A stretch of DNA of 64,000 bases, taken from NCBI RefSeq assembly GCF_030315975.1, contig NZ_JASXSZ010000002.1:62001-126000 (forward strand), given 5' to 3'. Positions 16,674 to 26,088 of this stretch are shown in pieces. The translations under genes were made by a program, and so were the position numbers. Source of the stretch: Microbacterium candidum (GTDB lineage Bacteria > Actinomycetota > Actinomycetes > Actinomycetales > Microbacteriaceae). The first letter of the stretch is position 1, and the number at the start of each line of letters is the position of its first letter. Below the pieces are notes generated by a model. The model was not told the DNA's origin. It worked only from the letters and a program-made list of their open reading frames with translations, and did no database searches.

Positions 16674-18563
16674 CTACGGCAGAACCGCGGCCGTCGGCGC
16701 GGAGGACCGCGCGACGCTCTGGTAGCCGGCCTTCGAACCAGTGACGAGCACCGTCAACTGCTTGTCGACGAGATCCGGCGTAATAGCGAAGGATGCGGCA
16801 GTCGCACCGCCGATCGGCGCGCCATCCGCATACCACTGGTAGGTGAACGTTGTGCCCGCCGTCCAGCCGCGCGGCTGAGCGCTGACCACGCTGCCGACCC
16901 GCACCGGGCCCGTGATCTTCGGCTGCGAAGAATCGACGGGAGGCAGTGCCCCAGCACCGAGCGCGGCATTGATGTCGGTGCGCTGTTCTGCATTCGACAG
17001 AGCGATCGGCGTCGCCGTCGTACGACTGGATGCGCCGTTCCACCACTGCATCACCTGCGAGCCGCCGACCGTTGCTGAAAAGCTCACTCGGTAGGTGCCG
17101 GCGACCAAACCAGGAATCGACCATGCACCGTTCGCATCGGTCATCGTGATGTCGCCCATCGCCGCAGATTCCGCGATCACGGTCGCACCGCTCAACGGGT
17201 GGCCCAGTCCGTCGGTGACCACACCTGACAGGGAGGCGCTTCCCGTCTCAGGCACAGCGCCGCCCGTGGGAGAAAGGTCGATGTTGAATCCTCCAACGGA
17301 CTGGCCACGCTTGACGGTGATGGGCGTAGCCGCCGAAAGCGTCGCGGCGTTCTTCCACCACTCGACCAGCGTCGATCCATCATTCATCTGTCCGGTGAAT
17401 TCCAGGCGATAACTGTCCGCCGAGAGCCCTCGCGCGGCGAACGAGCCATCTGCTCCCGTCCATGTGCCCTCGACCATCAGGTTCGTAGAGTCGAACACTG
17501 CCACTTGCGCGTTTGGTATCGGGGAACCGCTGGCGTCCGTGACCGTGCCACTGATCGTCGCGCCCGGGTCGAGGCGCGGACTGATACCGGATGCGACACT
17601 CCCCGCCGCCAGGGTGAGAACCTTCGCCTTGGCCTCCGTCTGAGCGCCCTTCCACCACCCAGGGGCGACGTTCTGCGTCGCGTACTGCGTCAGGAACTGG
17701 ACCTGGTACGCGCCGGGCTGGAGCCCGACGATCGAGTAGCTGCCGTCGGCGGCGGTGCTCGTGCCGCTGCCATACCCCCCAGCGGATCCCGGCTGCGCCA
17801 TGACCAGTGCGTTCTCGACGGGGTTGCCGCTCGAATCCGTGACGACGCCGGTGATCGATGCGCCAGTCGTCAGCACCCCGTTCGCTGTGATCTGCTGGCC
17901 CGATGCCACAGTCAACGGGGTTGCGGTGGCGGCATCGGCCGCGTTCTCGTACCACTCGCCGAGAAGGGCGCCGCCTGAGGAGAACTGCACCTTGTAGGTG
18001 TCCGCAGGAAGCCCGGAGACGAGGTAGGCGCCGCTGGCGTCGGTCATCCCGCTTGCAATCCAATCCCCAGCACCCGCCGGAGTGGCTTCATAGACGCTGA
18101 CCATGACGTTCGGCCCGGGAGCACCTGTATCCGACGTGACGACGCCCCCGATCGAGCCTCCGGCGGCCAGAACCGCGCTGATCCCGGTGATGCTTCCACC
18201 AGCGGTCACCGTGATGGGTGTAGCCGTCGATCGCGACGGTGCGCCGTTCCACCACTGACTGGCGAGCGTGGGGTACATGTAGCCGGTGTGGAACTGCACG
18301 ACATAATTCCCCGGCGCCAACCCCGTGATCTGATAGTCGCCATTGATGTCCGTGTTGGCGGAGCCACCCCACGCATCGGTCACGGGATCGGTCGCCGTCA
18401 CCCAGCCTCCGCTGACCGCCGCGCCGGTCCCGGTCGTCACCGTTCCGCCGATCGATCCCGTCGTGGTCGACGTTCCCGGATCAACCGCCCACGCGGACGA
18501 CGTCCCGCCGAACAACGCCAACACCATCGCGCTCACCAGCGCGACGACCCTCCATTTGCGCAC
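16674..18563 (-). CDS. Secreted multi-repeat protein with carboxypeptidase-regulatory-like domains and C-terminal Ig-like domain
   Basis: A 629-residue exported protein. A signal peptide (VVALVSAMVLALFGGTSSAWA) ends near residue 26. Five tandem repeats of about 100 residues follow, each with the pattern GSIGGTV..., G-x-Y-x-I-x-G-L-x-P-G-x-Y-x-V-x-F and a QWWNGA or EWWKNA box. They match the CarboxypepD-regulatory (transthyretin-like) beta-sandwich. The C-terminal about 85 residues (KITGPVRVGSVVSAQPRGW ... YQWYADG) form the Ig-like module common on actinobacterial surface proteins. There is no sortase motif. It may be a cell-surface or extracellular adhesion or carbohydrate-binding protein. 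Confidence 0.82.
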   Translation of the reverse strand: MRKWRVVALVSAMVLALFGGTSSAWAVDPGTSTTTGSIGGTVTTGTGAAVSGGWVTATDPVTDAWGGSANTDINGDYQITGLAPGNYVVQFHTGYMYPTLASQWWNGAPSRSTATPITVTAGGSITGISAVLAAGGSIGGVVTSDTGAPGPNVMVSVYEATPAGAGDWIASGMTDASGAYLVSGLPADTYKVQFSSGGALLGEWYENAADAATATPLTVASGQQITANGVLTTGASITGVVTDSSGNPVENALVMAQPGSAGGYGSGTSTAADGSYSIVGLQPGAYQVQFLTQYATQNVAPGWWKGAQTEAKAKVLTLAAGSVASGISPRLDPGATISGTVTDASGSPIPNAQVAVFDSTNLMVEGTWTGADGSFAARGLSADSYRLEFTGQMNDGSTLVEWWKNAATLSAATPITVKRGQSVGGFNIDLSPTGGAVPETGSASLSGVVTDGLGHPLSGATVIAESAAMGDITMTDANGAWSIPGLVAGTYRVSFSATVGGSQVMQWWNGASSRTTATPIALSNAEQRTDINAALGAGALPPVDSSQPKITGPVRVGSVVSAQPRGWTAGTTFTYQWYADGAPIGGATAASFAITPDLVDKQLTVLVTGSKAGYQSVARSSAPTAAVLP

Positions 18564-18602
18564 AGCGCCACCGTTCTGGCCGCGCCTGTGCGGCCTTTCA
18601 CA

Positions 18603-18619
18603 CCCACGACTGTCGTGGG
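18603..18619 (-). terminator. Short hairpin between pcrA and the secreted repeat gene
   Basis: A 7-bp perfect stem CCCACGA and TCGTGGG with a 3-nt loop lies about 70 bp past the pcrA stop. It may terminate pcrA or sit in the leader of the next gene. The surrounding region is unusually A+T-rich. Confidence 0.4.
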
Positions 18620-18686
18620 CCGGAGTCAGCCTAAATTGCGGAGATCGATCGGTAAATAGTCGATTTGATAAACGTTCGTCCGCGCC

Positions 18687-21170
18687 TCAGATCTTGGTGA
18701 TGGGGGCGACCTTGATCAGGAGCTTCTTCAGCCCGCCGGAGTCGAAGCGCACGTGCGCCACGCGCTTCGCGCCCTCGCCCGTCACGGCATCCACACGGCC
18801 CTCGCCGAAGTCGTCGTGACGGATGCGGTCGCCCGCCTCCAGCTGCATGTCGCCGTTGTCGCGGAGCTTCGCGGGGATGCGGTTCGGGAACCGGTCGAGC
18901 GAGGTCGACTTCGGCGCGAGGGGCGGCGGATCGTCGTGACGGATGCGGCTCCCCCACCGCTGACCTCCGCCTGAGCCGGAGCCCGGGCGCGCGTTGAGGG
19001 CGCGCGACTGCGAGCCGCCGCGGGAGTTCACGTCTCCGGGCGACTGGCGCCAGTCGACGAGGTCGGCCGGGATCTCCTGCAGGAACCGGCTCGGCATCGC
19101 GACCGAGATCTCGCCGAACTGCGCACGGGTCATCGCGAGGGACAGGTACAGGCGCTTGCGCGCGCGGGTGACGCCGACGTAGAACAGCCGGCGCTCCTCC
19201 GCAGGGCCGCCCGGCTCGCCGGCCGAGATCCGGTGCGGGATGAGGTCTTCCTCGACGCCCGTGATGAACACGGCGTCGTACTCGAGGCCCTTCGCGGTAT
19301 GCAGGGTCATGAGCGACACCGAGCCCGAGGCATCCTCGAGGTCGTCGCTGTCGGCGACCAGCGCGACCTCCGCGAGGAAGTCGATGACCGTGCCCTCCGG
19401 ATTGTTGCGCGCGAACTCGCGCGCCACGGCGATGAGTTCGTCGACGTTCTCGAGCCGCGCTTCGTCCTGCGCGTCGCGGCTCATGCGCAGTGCGTCGCGG
19501 TATCCGCTGCGATCGAGGAGGAGCGTCAGGCCTTCGGCGACGGCCGTCGGCGGGGCCAGTTCACCGGATGCGGGGAGCATGATCGCCGTGGCATCCGCCA
19601 GCACCTGATCGAGCTGGGCGATCGCGGCCTGCATCTTCGGGCCGACGCCGAGCGCGGACGAGTTCGCCAGCGCATCGCGGAACGTGATGCCCTCGCTCTG
19701 CGCGTAGCGGGCGATCGCCTCGACGGTGACGTCACCGATGCCGCGACGCGGCTTGTTGATGATGCGCCGCAGGGCCATCTCGTCGGCCGGGTTGGCGACG
19801 GCGACCAGATAGGCCAGCGCATCCTTGATCTCGGCGCGCTCGTAGAACCGCGTGCCGCCCATGATCTTGTACGGGACGGCGGCGCGCATGAAGATCTCCT
19901 CCAGCGCGCGGGATTGCGAATTCGTGCGGTAGAAGACGGCCATCTCGGAGTAGTCGACGCCCGCGCGGCGGAGGGCGTTGACCTCGTCGGCGACGAACTG
20001 CGCCTCGTCGTGCTGCGAGTAGCCCGTGAAGCCGACGATCTTCTCGCCCGGACCGTCGGCGCTCCACAGCCGCTTGTCCTTGCGGTCGAAGTTGTTGCTG
20101 ATGACGGCGTTCGCCGCGCTCAGTATGTTCTGCGACGAGCGGTAGTTCTGCTCGAGCAGCACGACCTTGGCGCCTGGGAAGTCCTTCTCGAACTCGCTGA
20201 TGTTGCGGATGTCGGCGCCGCGGAACGCGTAGATCGACTGGTCGGAATCGCCGACGACGGTGAGGGATGCAGGGGCGTCGTCACCGGTCCCCGAGCCGCC
20301 ACCGGCCCCCGAGCCTGTCGAGGGGTCCGGCTCGAAGATCATCATGCCGCCGGATTCGAAGCCCTGCTTTCCGGTCCCCACAGGGCGGGTCAGCTCATGG
20401 ATGAGCGCGTACTGGGCGTGGTTCGTGTCCTGGTACTCGTCGACGAGGATGTGCCGGAACCGGCGCCGGTACACGTCGGCGACGTGCGGGAACGCGCGGA
20501 AGAGGTAGACGGTCTGACCGATGAGGTCGTCGAAGTCGAACGCGTTCGCGCGCTGCAGCTCGCGCTGGTAGTCGCCGAACAGTTCGACGAACATGCGCTC
20601 GGCCGGGTCGCTCATGTTCGCCTGACGGGCGTAGGACTCCGCATCCGCCAGTTCGTTCTTCAGCTTCGAGATACGACTCTGGACGCCCGCCGGTGTGTGG
20701 CCGTAGGCATCCGCCTCCCGCTCTTTCACGAGGCGCTTGATGAGGGCGCGCGAGTCGCCCGAGTCGTAGATCGTGAACGACTTCGTGAAGCCGAACTGCT
20801 CCGCCTCGCGGCGGAGGATGCGCACGCACGCCGAGTGGAACGTCGAGATCCACATGCCCCGCGCGCTGTCGCCGACCAGCTGCTCGACGCGCTCACGCAT
20901 CTCGCCTGCGGCCTTGTTCGTGAAGGTGATCGCGAGGATCTGGCTCGGCCACGCCTCTTTCGTGCGCAGAAGCGACGCGATGCGCCGCGTCAGCACGCTC
21001 GTCTTGCCGGAACCGGCGCCCGCGACGATCAGGAGCGCGGGGCCGCGATAGACGACCGCCTCGCGCTGCTGCGGATTGAGTCCGGCGAGGAGATCGTCGT
21101 CGGGTCGGCCGTCGGCGGATCGAGGGATGCTGCCGCCTCCGACGATGATGGGAACAGATGCGTCGGTCAT
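18687..21170 (-). CDS. pcrA: ATP-dependent DNA helicase PcrA/UvrD
   Basis: An 827-residue SF1A helicase. Walker A is AGAGSGKT near residue 50, motif Ia is ILAITFTNKAAGEMRERV, motif II is ILVDEYQDTNHAQ, motif III is VVGDSDQSIYAFRGAD, motif IV is EQNYRSSQNIL, and motif VI is GVTRARKRLYLS. It unwinds DNA in nucleotide-excision and replication-conflict repair. Unusually, 40-45 Gly/Ser/Asp/Pro-rich residues are inserted between motif II and motif III. The start ATG at 21170 overlaps the methyltransferase stop by 4 bp. The C-terminal tail carries a Tudor-like EAGDRIRHDDFGEG RNA-polymerase-interacting domain. Confidence 0.95.
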   Translation of the reverse strand: MTDASVPIIVGGGSIPRSADGRPDDDLLAGLNPQQREAVVYRGPALLIVAGAGSGKTSVLTRRIASLLRTKEAWPSQILAITFTNKAAGEMRERVEQLVGDSARGMWISTFHSACVRILRREAEQFGFTKSFTIYDSGDSRALIKRLVKEREADAYGHTPAGVQSRISKLKNELADAESYARQANMSDPAERMFVELFGDYQRELQRANAFDFDDLIGQTVYLFRAFPHVADVYRRRFRHILVDEYQDTNHAQYALIHELTRPVGTGKQGFESGGMMIFEPDPSTGSGAGGGSGTGDDAPASLTVVGDSDQSIYAFRGADIRNISEFEKDFPGAKVVLLEQNYRSSQNILSAANAVISNNFDRKDKRLWSADGPGEKIVGFTGYSQHDEAQFVADEVNALRRAGVDYSEMAVFYRTNSQSRALEEIFMRAAVPYKIMGGTRFYERAEIKDALAYLVAVANPADEMALRRIINKPRRGIGDVTVEAIARYAQSEGITFRDALANSSALGVGPKMQAAIAQLDQVLADATAIMLPASGELAPPTAVAEGLTLLLDRSGYRDALRMSRDAQDEARLENVDELIAVAREFARNNPEGTVIDFLAEVALVADSDDLEDASGSVSLMTLHTAKGLEYDAVFITGVEEDLIPHRISAGEPGGPAEERRLFYVGVTRARKRLYLSLAMTRAQFGEISVAMPSRFLQEIPADLVDWRQSPGDVNSRGGSQSRALNARPGSGSGGGQRWGSRIRHDDPPPLAPKSTSLDRFPNRIPAKLRDNGDMQLEAGDRIRHDDFGEGRVDAVTGEGAKRVAHVRFDSGGLKKLLIKVAPITKI
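20290..20335. repeat. Intragenic copy of a GAGCCTGTCGA-type repeat inside pcrA
   Basis: Sequence around 20311-20327 (GAGCCTGTCGAGGGGTC) resembles the intergenic CTTCGACAGGCTCAGG-type palindromic element frequent in Microbacteriaceae. It encodes part of the Gly/Ser/Pro insertion (DPSTGSGAGGGSGTGDD). This similarity is from memory and was not searched. Confidence 0.4.
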
Positions 21171-22069
21171 GGCCCTTCGAGTCTAGGCGGCACCGCCGAC
21201 ACCGATGCCTCCTGGTCGGCGGCGGGCTCGACACCGTACTCCGCGCGGGCGGTGACGACGTGTCCGCCCGGACGCGGTGGCGTGGATGCGGGGGCGCCGA
21301 ACCAGCGGATCGCGATCTCGCGCGCATCGACGTCGTCGACGACCCGCATCCCCATCTCCGCAAGCAGGTCGGCGAGGTCGGCGGGCGCGAACGCCGTGAT
21401 CCACGGCTCCCCGACGCGACCGACCGCGGCGGCACGGCGCTCGTGCCAGCGGCGCTGCCGGTCCGTCAGCGACGACACCGGCTCGGGGTGGTCGAAGACG
21501 ACCGAGGATGCGGGGACGGATGCGATGTATCGCAGGGTCTGCTCGACGGCCTCCCGTGTGAGGTACGGGACGACGCCGAGCCAGAGGAACACGGCGGGCA
21601 TCAGCCGGTCGAAGCCCATCGCCGCGAGGCGCTCAGCGAGGTCGTCGACCTCGAAGTCGACCGCGACGAACTGCGCGGAATCCGGAATCGGAATGCCCTG
21701 GGCCTGCAGCGTCTCGAGTTTCACTGCCTGCGTAGCAGGATGATCGACCTCCCAGACCCGCAGGCCCGGATACGCATTGCGGCACGCGAAGGTGTCGAAC
21801 CCGGCGCCGAGGACGACGACCTGACGGACCCCGCGGAGGTAGGCCGCATCCACCTCGTCCTCGGCGACCCGGTGCCGGACGGCGATGAAGATGCGCATCG
21901 GGCCGCGGGTCGCGTTCGCCTCGGCGTGGGCGAGGATGTCGGCTTCGACACCGCCGACGACGGCCACGGCGAACGGGTCGTCGAAGATCCGGCCGTCCTC
22001 CAGGAGCTGATGGGCGGCGCGATGCGCGGCAGCGCTCCACGCCGTGATGCTCGGCCCGTCCTGCCTCAT
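21167..22069 (-). CDS. LCMT-type SAM-dependent methyltransferase
   Basis: About 300 residues from the ATG at 22069, which has a GGAGGAG ribosome-binding site about 7-13 nt upstream; a longer Arg-rich frame is disfavoured. Features are VVVLGAGFDTFACR (SAM motif I), WEVDHPATQAVKLETL and FLWLGVVPYLTREAV, as in the leucine-carboxyl-methyltransferase-like family (TIGR00027-type) abundant in actinobacteria. The acceptor is unknown. The stop overlaps the pcrA start by 4 bp, so the two genes are co-transcribed. A second family member is at 44367-45245. Confidence 0.87.
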   Translation of the reverse strand: MRQDGPSITAWSAAAHRAAHQLLEDGRIFDDPFAVAVVGGVEADILAHAEANATRGPMRIFIAVRHRVAEDEVDAAYLRGVRQVVVLGAGFDTFACRNAYPGLRVWEVDHPATQAVKLETLQAQGIPIPDSAQFVAVDFEVDDLAERLAAMGFDRLMPAVFLWLGVVPYLTREAVEQTLRYIASVPASSVVFDHPEPVSSLTDRQRRWHERRAAAVGRVGEPWITAFAPADLADLLAEMGMRVVDDVDAREIAIRWFGAPASTPPRPGGHVVTARAEYGVEPAADQEASVSAVPPRLEGP

Positions 22070-22117
22070 GGCGGCGATCCTCCTCCGGCGCGTTGTGCTC
22101 CGGCTGAGCATGCGAAA

Positions 22118-22146
22118 GGCGGGGCCCGTCGTCGACGAGCCCCGCC
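22118..22146 (-). terminator. Terminator-like hairpin after the subtilisin gene region
   Basis: GGCGGGGC and GCCCCGCC flank a 13-nt loop, 41 bp past the stop of the subtilisin gene and just upstream of the methyltransferase start. It likely ends the subtilisin transcript. Confidence 0.6.
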
Positions 22147-22186
22147 CTCCGTGCTGTGATCAGGTGATCGGGATCACCTCACGCCG

Positions 22187-25100
22187 TCACTTGACCGACG
22201 TGAGGAGTGCCTGGCTGGCGCTGTTGGCGTTGTCCTTCACGACCGTCATGACGCCGAGCGGCTTCTGCGCACCGAACGCCGCAGCGTCGCGTGCCACGGG
22301 CACCGCCACGGTGGCACCGGCGGCGACCTCCTCGTACTGTCCGTTCTCGAGCGCGGGCGCCCACGGGTTGTACGCGGCGGTGCCATCGATGCTGTCAGAG
22401 CCGGTGCCCGACACCGAGCGCGCCTGCGCCGTGTAGGTGAACCCGCCCTTGGCCGCGGTGAGGCCGAGCGCGCTGGCGCGCACCGGCAGCAGGATCGTGC
22501 TGCTGTCGGTCGGCGCGTCGGCGAGGAAGCCCGAGGCGCCGAGCGCACCGGTCTTCAGGTTCTCGACGAACACCTCGCTCACACCGTCCGAGGAGCCGGT
22601 GCGGACGAGGCCCGAGTCGGCGGAGAACACCGCGTAGTCCGCCTTGCCGTCGCCATCCGTGTCGATCACGATGTCGTACTCGTTCGACGCGGCGTTCGAC
22701 CACCGCTGGTGGGTGCTCACGGCGAACACCATCAGCTGGGTCCCGCTGAACGGGAACGACTGCACGCCGACGGCACGCAGGTCGTAACCGGTGTCGACGA
22801 GCTTCTTCGAGACGTCCTGCTTATCCTCGAGACCCCACGTGTAGAAGTCCGCGGTACCCGTGAGGGCGCCGTTCTGGTTCTTCAGCGCGATCGAGGTGCC
22901 GTCGGCCGTCGCCTTTCCGCTGGTGGAAGCGGTGACGTTGCTCGTCGCGTGCGGAACGAGCAGATACGGCACGCGCAGCGTCGACGAGCCCGACGTCAGG
23001 ACGACGTCGCCCGAGATCTCGGAGAACCCGAAGTCGTTGCCACTGTCGACCTTCGCCGGAATCGCACTGGCCGGAGCCGAGAGCGACACGGTGACGTTCG
23101 CCGTGCCGTTGGCCGGAACCGTGACCTTCGATGCGTTGAACGTCACCGACGCGCCGACGAGGGACTGGTCGGACTTCGCGGACGACACCGAGTAGGTGAC
23201 AGCCGCGTTGCCGTGGTTGACCAGGGTGACCTGCTTCGTGCCCTTGAAGTCCTTCGACGACTCCTGGAACCCGAAGTTCAGCTCCGCCTGGCGCGACTTG
23301 CCGTTGTCCGTCTTGTAGTTGTCACCGACAGCGGTCACCTGGGTGGCCACCACCTGCGCCGGGTTCACGAGCCCCACACCACCGCGGACCAGGTTCCGGC
23401 CTGCAACCATGTCGGGGTTGGCAGTGGAGATGATCGCCGACGCGATGTCGGCCGACGACCACTTCGGGTGCGCCTGGACGGCGAGCGCCGCGACGCCGGC
23501 GACGTGCGGGGCCGCCATCGAGGTGCCGGAGAGGACCTCGCTGTCGTTGCCCGTGCCGACAGCTGTCGAACGGATCGAGACGCCCGGGGCCGCGACATCC
23601 GGTCCGATGGCGCTGTCACCACTGCGGGGACCCGAAGAGGTGAAAGATGCGTAGCCCTTGAACGTGGGGTTCGGCAGCATGGCGGCCGTGATCGTCGCGG
23701 TCTGGCCGTGTGCGGCGATGAGAGCCGGACCGCTGCTCAGGGGGACGCCGAGGAACGGGATCGTGACATCGGCCTTCTCACCCGTGTCGGGGTTCGACGT
23801 GATCGCGCCCTCGAACGGCGGATAGCCGTCCGCGTTGTTCACCATGATCACCGCGGCGGCGCCGGCGGCCTGGCCGTAGATCGCCTTCGAGACACGGGCG
23901 CAGTCGCCACGCGCGACGACCGCGACCTGGTTGCCACCGGGCGTGATGCCCGCGGCGGTGAAGAGCGCCGGGTCGCAGCCGAGCGACAGTGCGCCGCCCT
24001 GCATGACGGGCACGACGGTCATCGGCGGCAGACCGCTCAGGTCGGCGCCGTTCGCGTTGATCGCCTGGATCGACGATCCGTTGACGGAGATCGACGCACC
24101 GGGGAACTCAGCGGTGCTGTCCACGGCGGAGACAGAGATGACGCCGTCACCCGACGAAGGCGAGCCCGAGATGTAGGGGCTCGGGCCCTCGTTGCCGGCG
24201 GAGGCGACGACGGTCACACCCGCGCCGACCGCGTTGGTCGCGGCGACCGCGTCGGCGTCACCGGCGCGGCCGAAGGGCGAGCCGAGCGACATGTTGATGA
24301 CGTCCATGCCGTTGTCGACGGCCCAGTCGATCGCCGGGACCACGACATCCGTGGAGCCGGCGCAGCCGAAGACACGGATCGCGTAGAGGTCCGCCTGCGG
24401 GGCGACACCCGGGCCGATGCGGAAGTCGTGCGACGGTGTGGTGTCGTTGTACGGGCCCGTGTAGGTGGTGCCGTCCGCGTTCACGCCGTCACCGGCGGCG
24501 GTGCCGGCGACGTGGCTGCCGTGACCCTGGCAGTCGAGCGGGTTGGGGTCCGGGTGCGGGACCGGCTGGTAGGTCTTCGGGTCGCTCGGGTCGGCGTTGT
24601 AGTCGTCGCCGACGAGGTCCCAGCCGCCCTTGATGCGCGGAGCACCCGGGCCGAACAGAGCCGGGTCGGCCGGCTGCGTGTCGGTCTTCAGCGCGGCGTC
24701 GTATGCGGCCACCGTGCCGGGGCCGCCGAAGTTGGCGTGCGTGTAGTCGATGCCCGTGTCGATGATGCCGACCTTGACGTTCTTGCCCGTGAAGCCCGTG
24801 CTCTGCCACACCTGCGGAACTCCGAGGAACGGAACCGAGACCGCGTTGTCGATGGTGTACGTCCGGGCGGCGTGGATGGCGACGACGTTCGGCAGCGCGG
24901 CGACCGCATCCACCGCGTCGGCGGGGATCGACACCTGGATGCCGTTGTAGGCCGACTGCATCTGAGCGACGATCTTGCCGCCCTTGCCCTTGATCGCGCC
25001 GGTGATCGCGTCCTGCTGCTTCTTCAGCGAGCCCTTGATGTCGGCGCGCTCCTGTCCGGTCAGCTTGCGGCCCTGCTTGGCCTGCACGACCGTCGTCGGG

Positions 25101-25306
25101 TCGCCGCTCAGCTCGACGATCACGTTGACACGACCGTTCGGGTCAGCGGCCATCGACTTCATCTTCGAGTCGATGGAGCCCGACGAGGGCGCCGCGTGGA
25201 ACCGTGCGGCGGGATCACTGTGGGGTGATGGCGTTGCCGCCACTGCTGCTGTTGCCGGGATCGAGAGCGCCAGCGCTCCTGCGACCGCCAATATCCGTCG
25301 ATACAA
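22187..25306 (-). CDS. Secreted subtilisin-like serine protease (S8 family, with I9 propeptide and PA domain)
   Basis: A 1039-residue exported protease. A signal peptide ends near residue 25 (AVAATPS). An I9-type propeptide follows to about 150. The S8 catalytic triad is visible: Asp183 in GIIDTGID, His262 in GHGSHVAGT and Ser596 in SGTSMAAPHVAG, with oxyanion Asn372 in AGNEGP. A PA-like insertion (about residues 400-545) lies between the His and the Ser, as in the Vpr/lactocepin group. The 350-residue C-terminal region is beta-rich and probably extracellular. The gene stands alone. Extracellular protein degradation is likely. Confidence 0.93.
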   Translation of the reverse strand: MYRRILAVAGALALSIPATAAVAATPSPHSDPAARFHAAPSSGSIDSKMKSMAADPNGRVNVIVELSGDPTTVVQAKQGRKLTGQERADIKGSLKKQQDAITGAIKGKGGKIVAQMQSAYNGIQVSIPADAVDAVAALPNVVAIHAARTYTIDNAVSVPFLGVPQVWQSTGFTGKNVKVGIIDTGIDYTHANFGGPGTVAAYDAALKTDTQPADPALFGPGAPRIKGGWDLVGDDYNADPSDPKTYQPVPHPDPNPLDCQGHGSHVAGTAAGDGVNADGTTYTGPYNDTTPSHDFRIGPGVAPQADLYAIRVFGCAGSTDVVVPAIDWAVDNGMDVINMSLGSPFGRAGDADAVAATNAVGAGVTVVASAGNEGPSPYISGSPSSGDGVISVSAVDSTAEFPGASISVNGSSIQAINANGADLSGLPPMTVVPVMQGGALSLGCDPALFTAAGITPGGNQVAVVARGDCARVSKAIYGQAAGAAAVIMVNNADGYPPFEGAITSNPDTGEKADVTIPFLGVPLSSGPALIAAHGQTATITAAMLPNPTFKGYASFTSSGPRSGDSAIGPDVAAPGVSIRSTAVGTGNDSEVLSGTSMAAPHVAGVAALAVQAHPKWSSADIASAIISTANPDMVAGRNLVRGGVGLVNPAQVVATQVTAVGDNYKTDNGKSRQAELNFGFQESSKDFKGTKQVTLVNHGNAAVTYSVSSAKSDQSLVGASVTFNASKVTVPANGTANVTVSLSAPASAIPAKVDSGNDFGFSEISGDVVLTSGSSTLRVPYLLVPHATSNVTASTSGKATADGTSIALKNQNGALTGTADFYTWGLEDKQDVSKKLVDTGYDLRAVGVQSFPFSGTQLMVFAVSTHQRWSNAASNEYDIVIDTDGDGKADYAVFSADSGLVRTGSSDGVSEVFVENLKTGALGASGFLADAPTDSSTILLPVRASALGLTAAKGGFTYTAQARSVSGTGSDSIDGTAAYNPWAPALENGQYEEVAAGATVAVPVARDAAAFGAQKPLGVMTVVKDNANSASQALLTSVK

Positions 25307-25425
25307 GGCATACCTCTTTCTCGCGCATCGGGATACACACGTGCATCGAACGCTATGCGGCTGATTCTTAACCGGTCAATAGCCTTCTCCCAGATTCAGC
25401 AGAAAGCTCAATCGAGAAGCCGGAA

Positions 25426-26088
25426 TCAGAGCAGACGTCGCTCGGTCGCCCACACTGTGAGCTCATGCCGCGAAGACAGCTGCAGTTTGCGCAGCACGGC
25501 GGACATATGGGTCTCCACGGTCTTCGGTGAGATGAAGAGCTCGGATGCCACTTCCTTGTACGCATAGCCGCGGGCGATAAGCCGCATGACCTCCTGCTCG
25601 CGGACGGAGAGCCGGTCGAGCTCGTCGGTGGCCTCGGCCGTCTCCCCCGCGACCGCGCCGAAGGCGTCGAGCACGAAGCCCGCGAGGCGCGGGGAGAACA
25701 CCGCATCCCCCTCCGCCACCCGGTGGACGGCGTGGCTCACCTCGGCGCCCGACGTGCCCTTCGTGATGTAGCCGCGAGCGCCGGCACGGATGACGCGCAC
25801 GACGTCCTCGGCCGCGTCCGAGACGCTCAGGGCGAGGAACCGGGTCTCCGGCGCAAGCGGGACGGCGCGGCGCAGCACCTCCTCACCGCCCGGAACGCTC
25901 GGATCGTCGCCGCCGGGGAGGTGCACATCGAGGAGCACGACATCCGGCTGATGTCGTTCGATGCGCGCGACGGCGGATGCGACGTCGTCGGCCTCGTCGA
26001 CGATCGAGACGCCGTCGAGGTCGGCGCGCAGGCCGGAGCGGAAGATCGAGTGGTCGTCGACGACGACCACCCGCAGTTCATCAGGCAC
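25426..26088 (-). CDS. NarL/LuxR-type response regulator
   Basis: About 220 residues from a GTG at 26088. It has a receiver domain with DDHSIFR acidic pocket, phospho-acceptor Asp in VLLDVHLPGG and Lys in YITKG. The C-terminal LuxR helix-turn-helix is LSVREQEVMRLIARGYAYKEVA...ISPKTVETHMSAVLRKL. The start overlaps the stop of the PspC-domain kinase by 8 bp, so this is its cognate regulator. Probable targets are the divergent PspC/LiaF-like operon and this operon itself. Confidence 0.9.
   Translation of the reverse strand: MPDELRVVVVDDHSIFRSGLRADLDGVSIVDEADDVASAVARIERHQPDVVLLDVHLPGGDDPSVPGGEEVLRRAVPLAPETRFLALSVSDAAEDVVRVIRAGARGYITKGTSGAEVSHAVHRVAEGDAVFSPRLAGFVLDAFGAVAGETAEATDELDRLSVREQEVMRLIARGYAYKEVASELFISPKTVETHMSAVLRKLQLSSRHELTVWATERRLL

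Noticed and set aside
19233..21743. 836-residue plus-strand open frame opposite pcrA
   Set aside because: It is antisense to a clear helicase, crosses into a second gene and has Val/Asp/Arg-rich composition without domains.
22709..25228. 839-residue plus-strand open frame opposite the subtilisin gene
   Set aside because: Antisense to a protease with an intact triad; composition is an artefact of G+C-rich codons.
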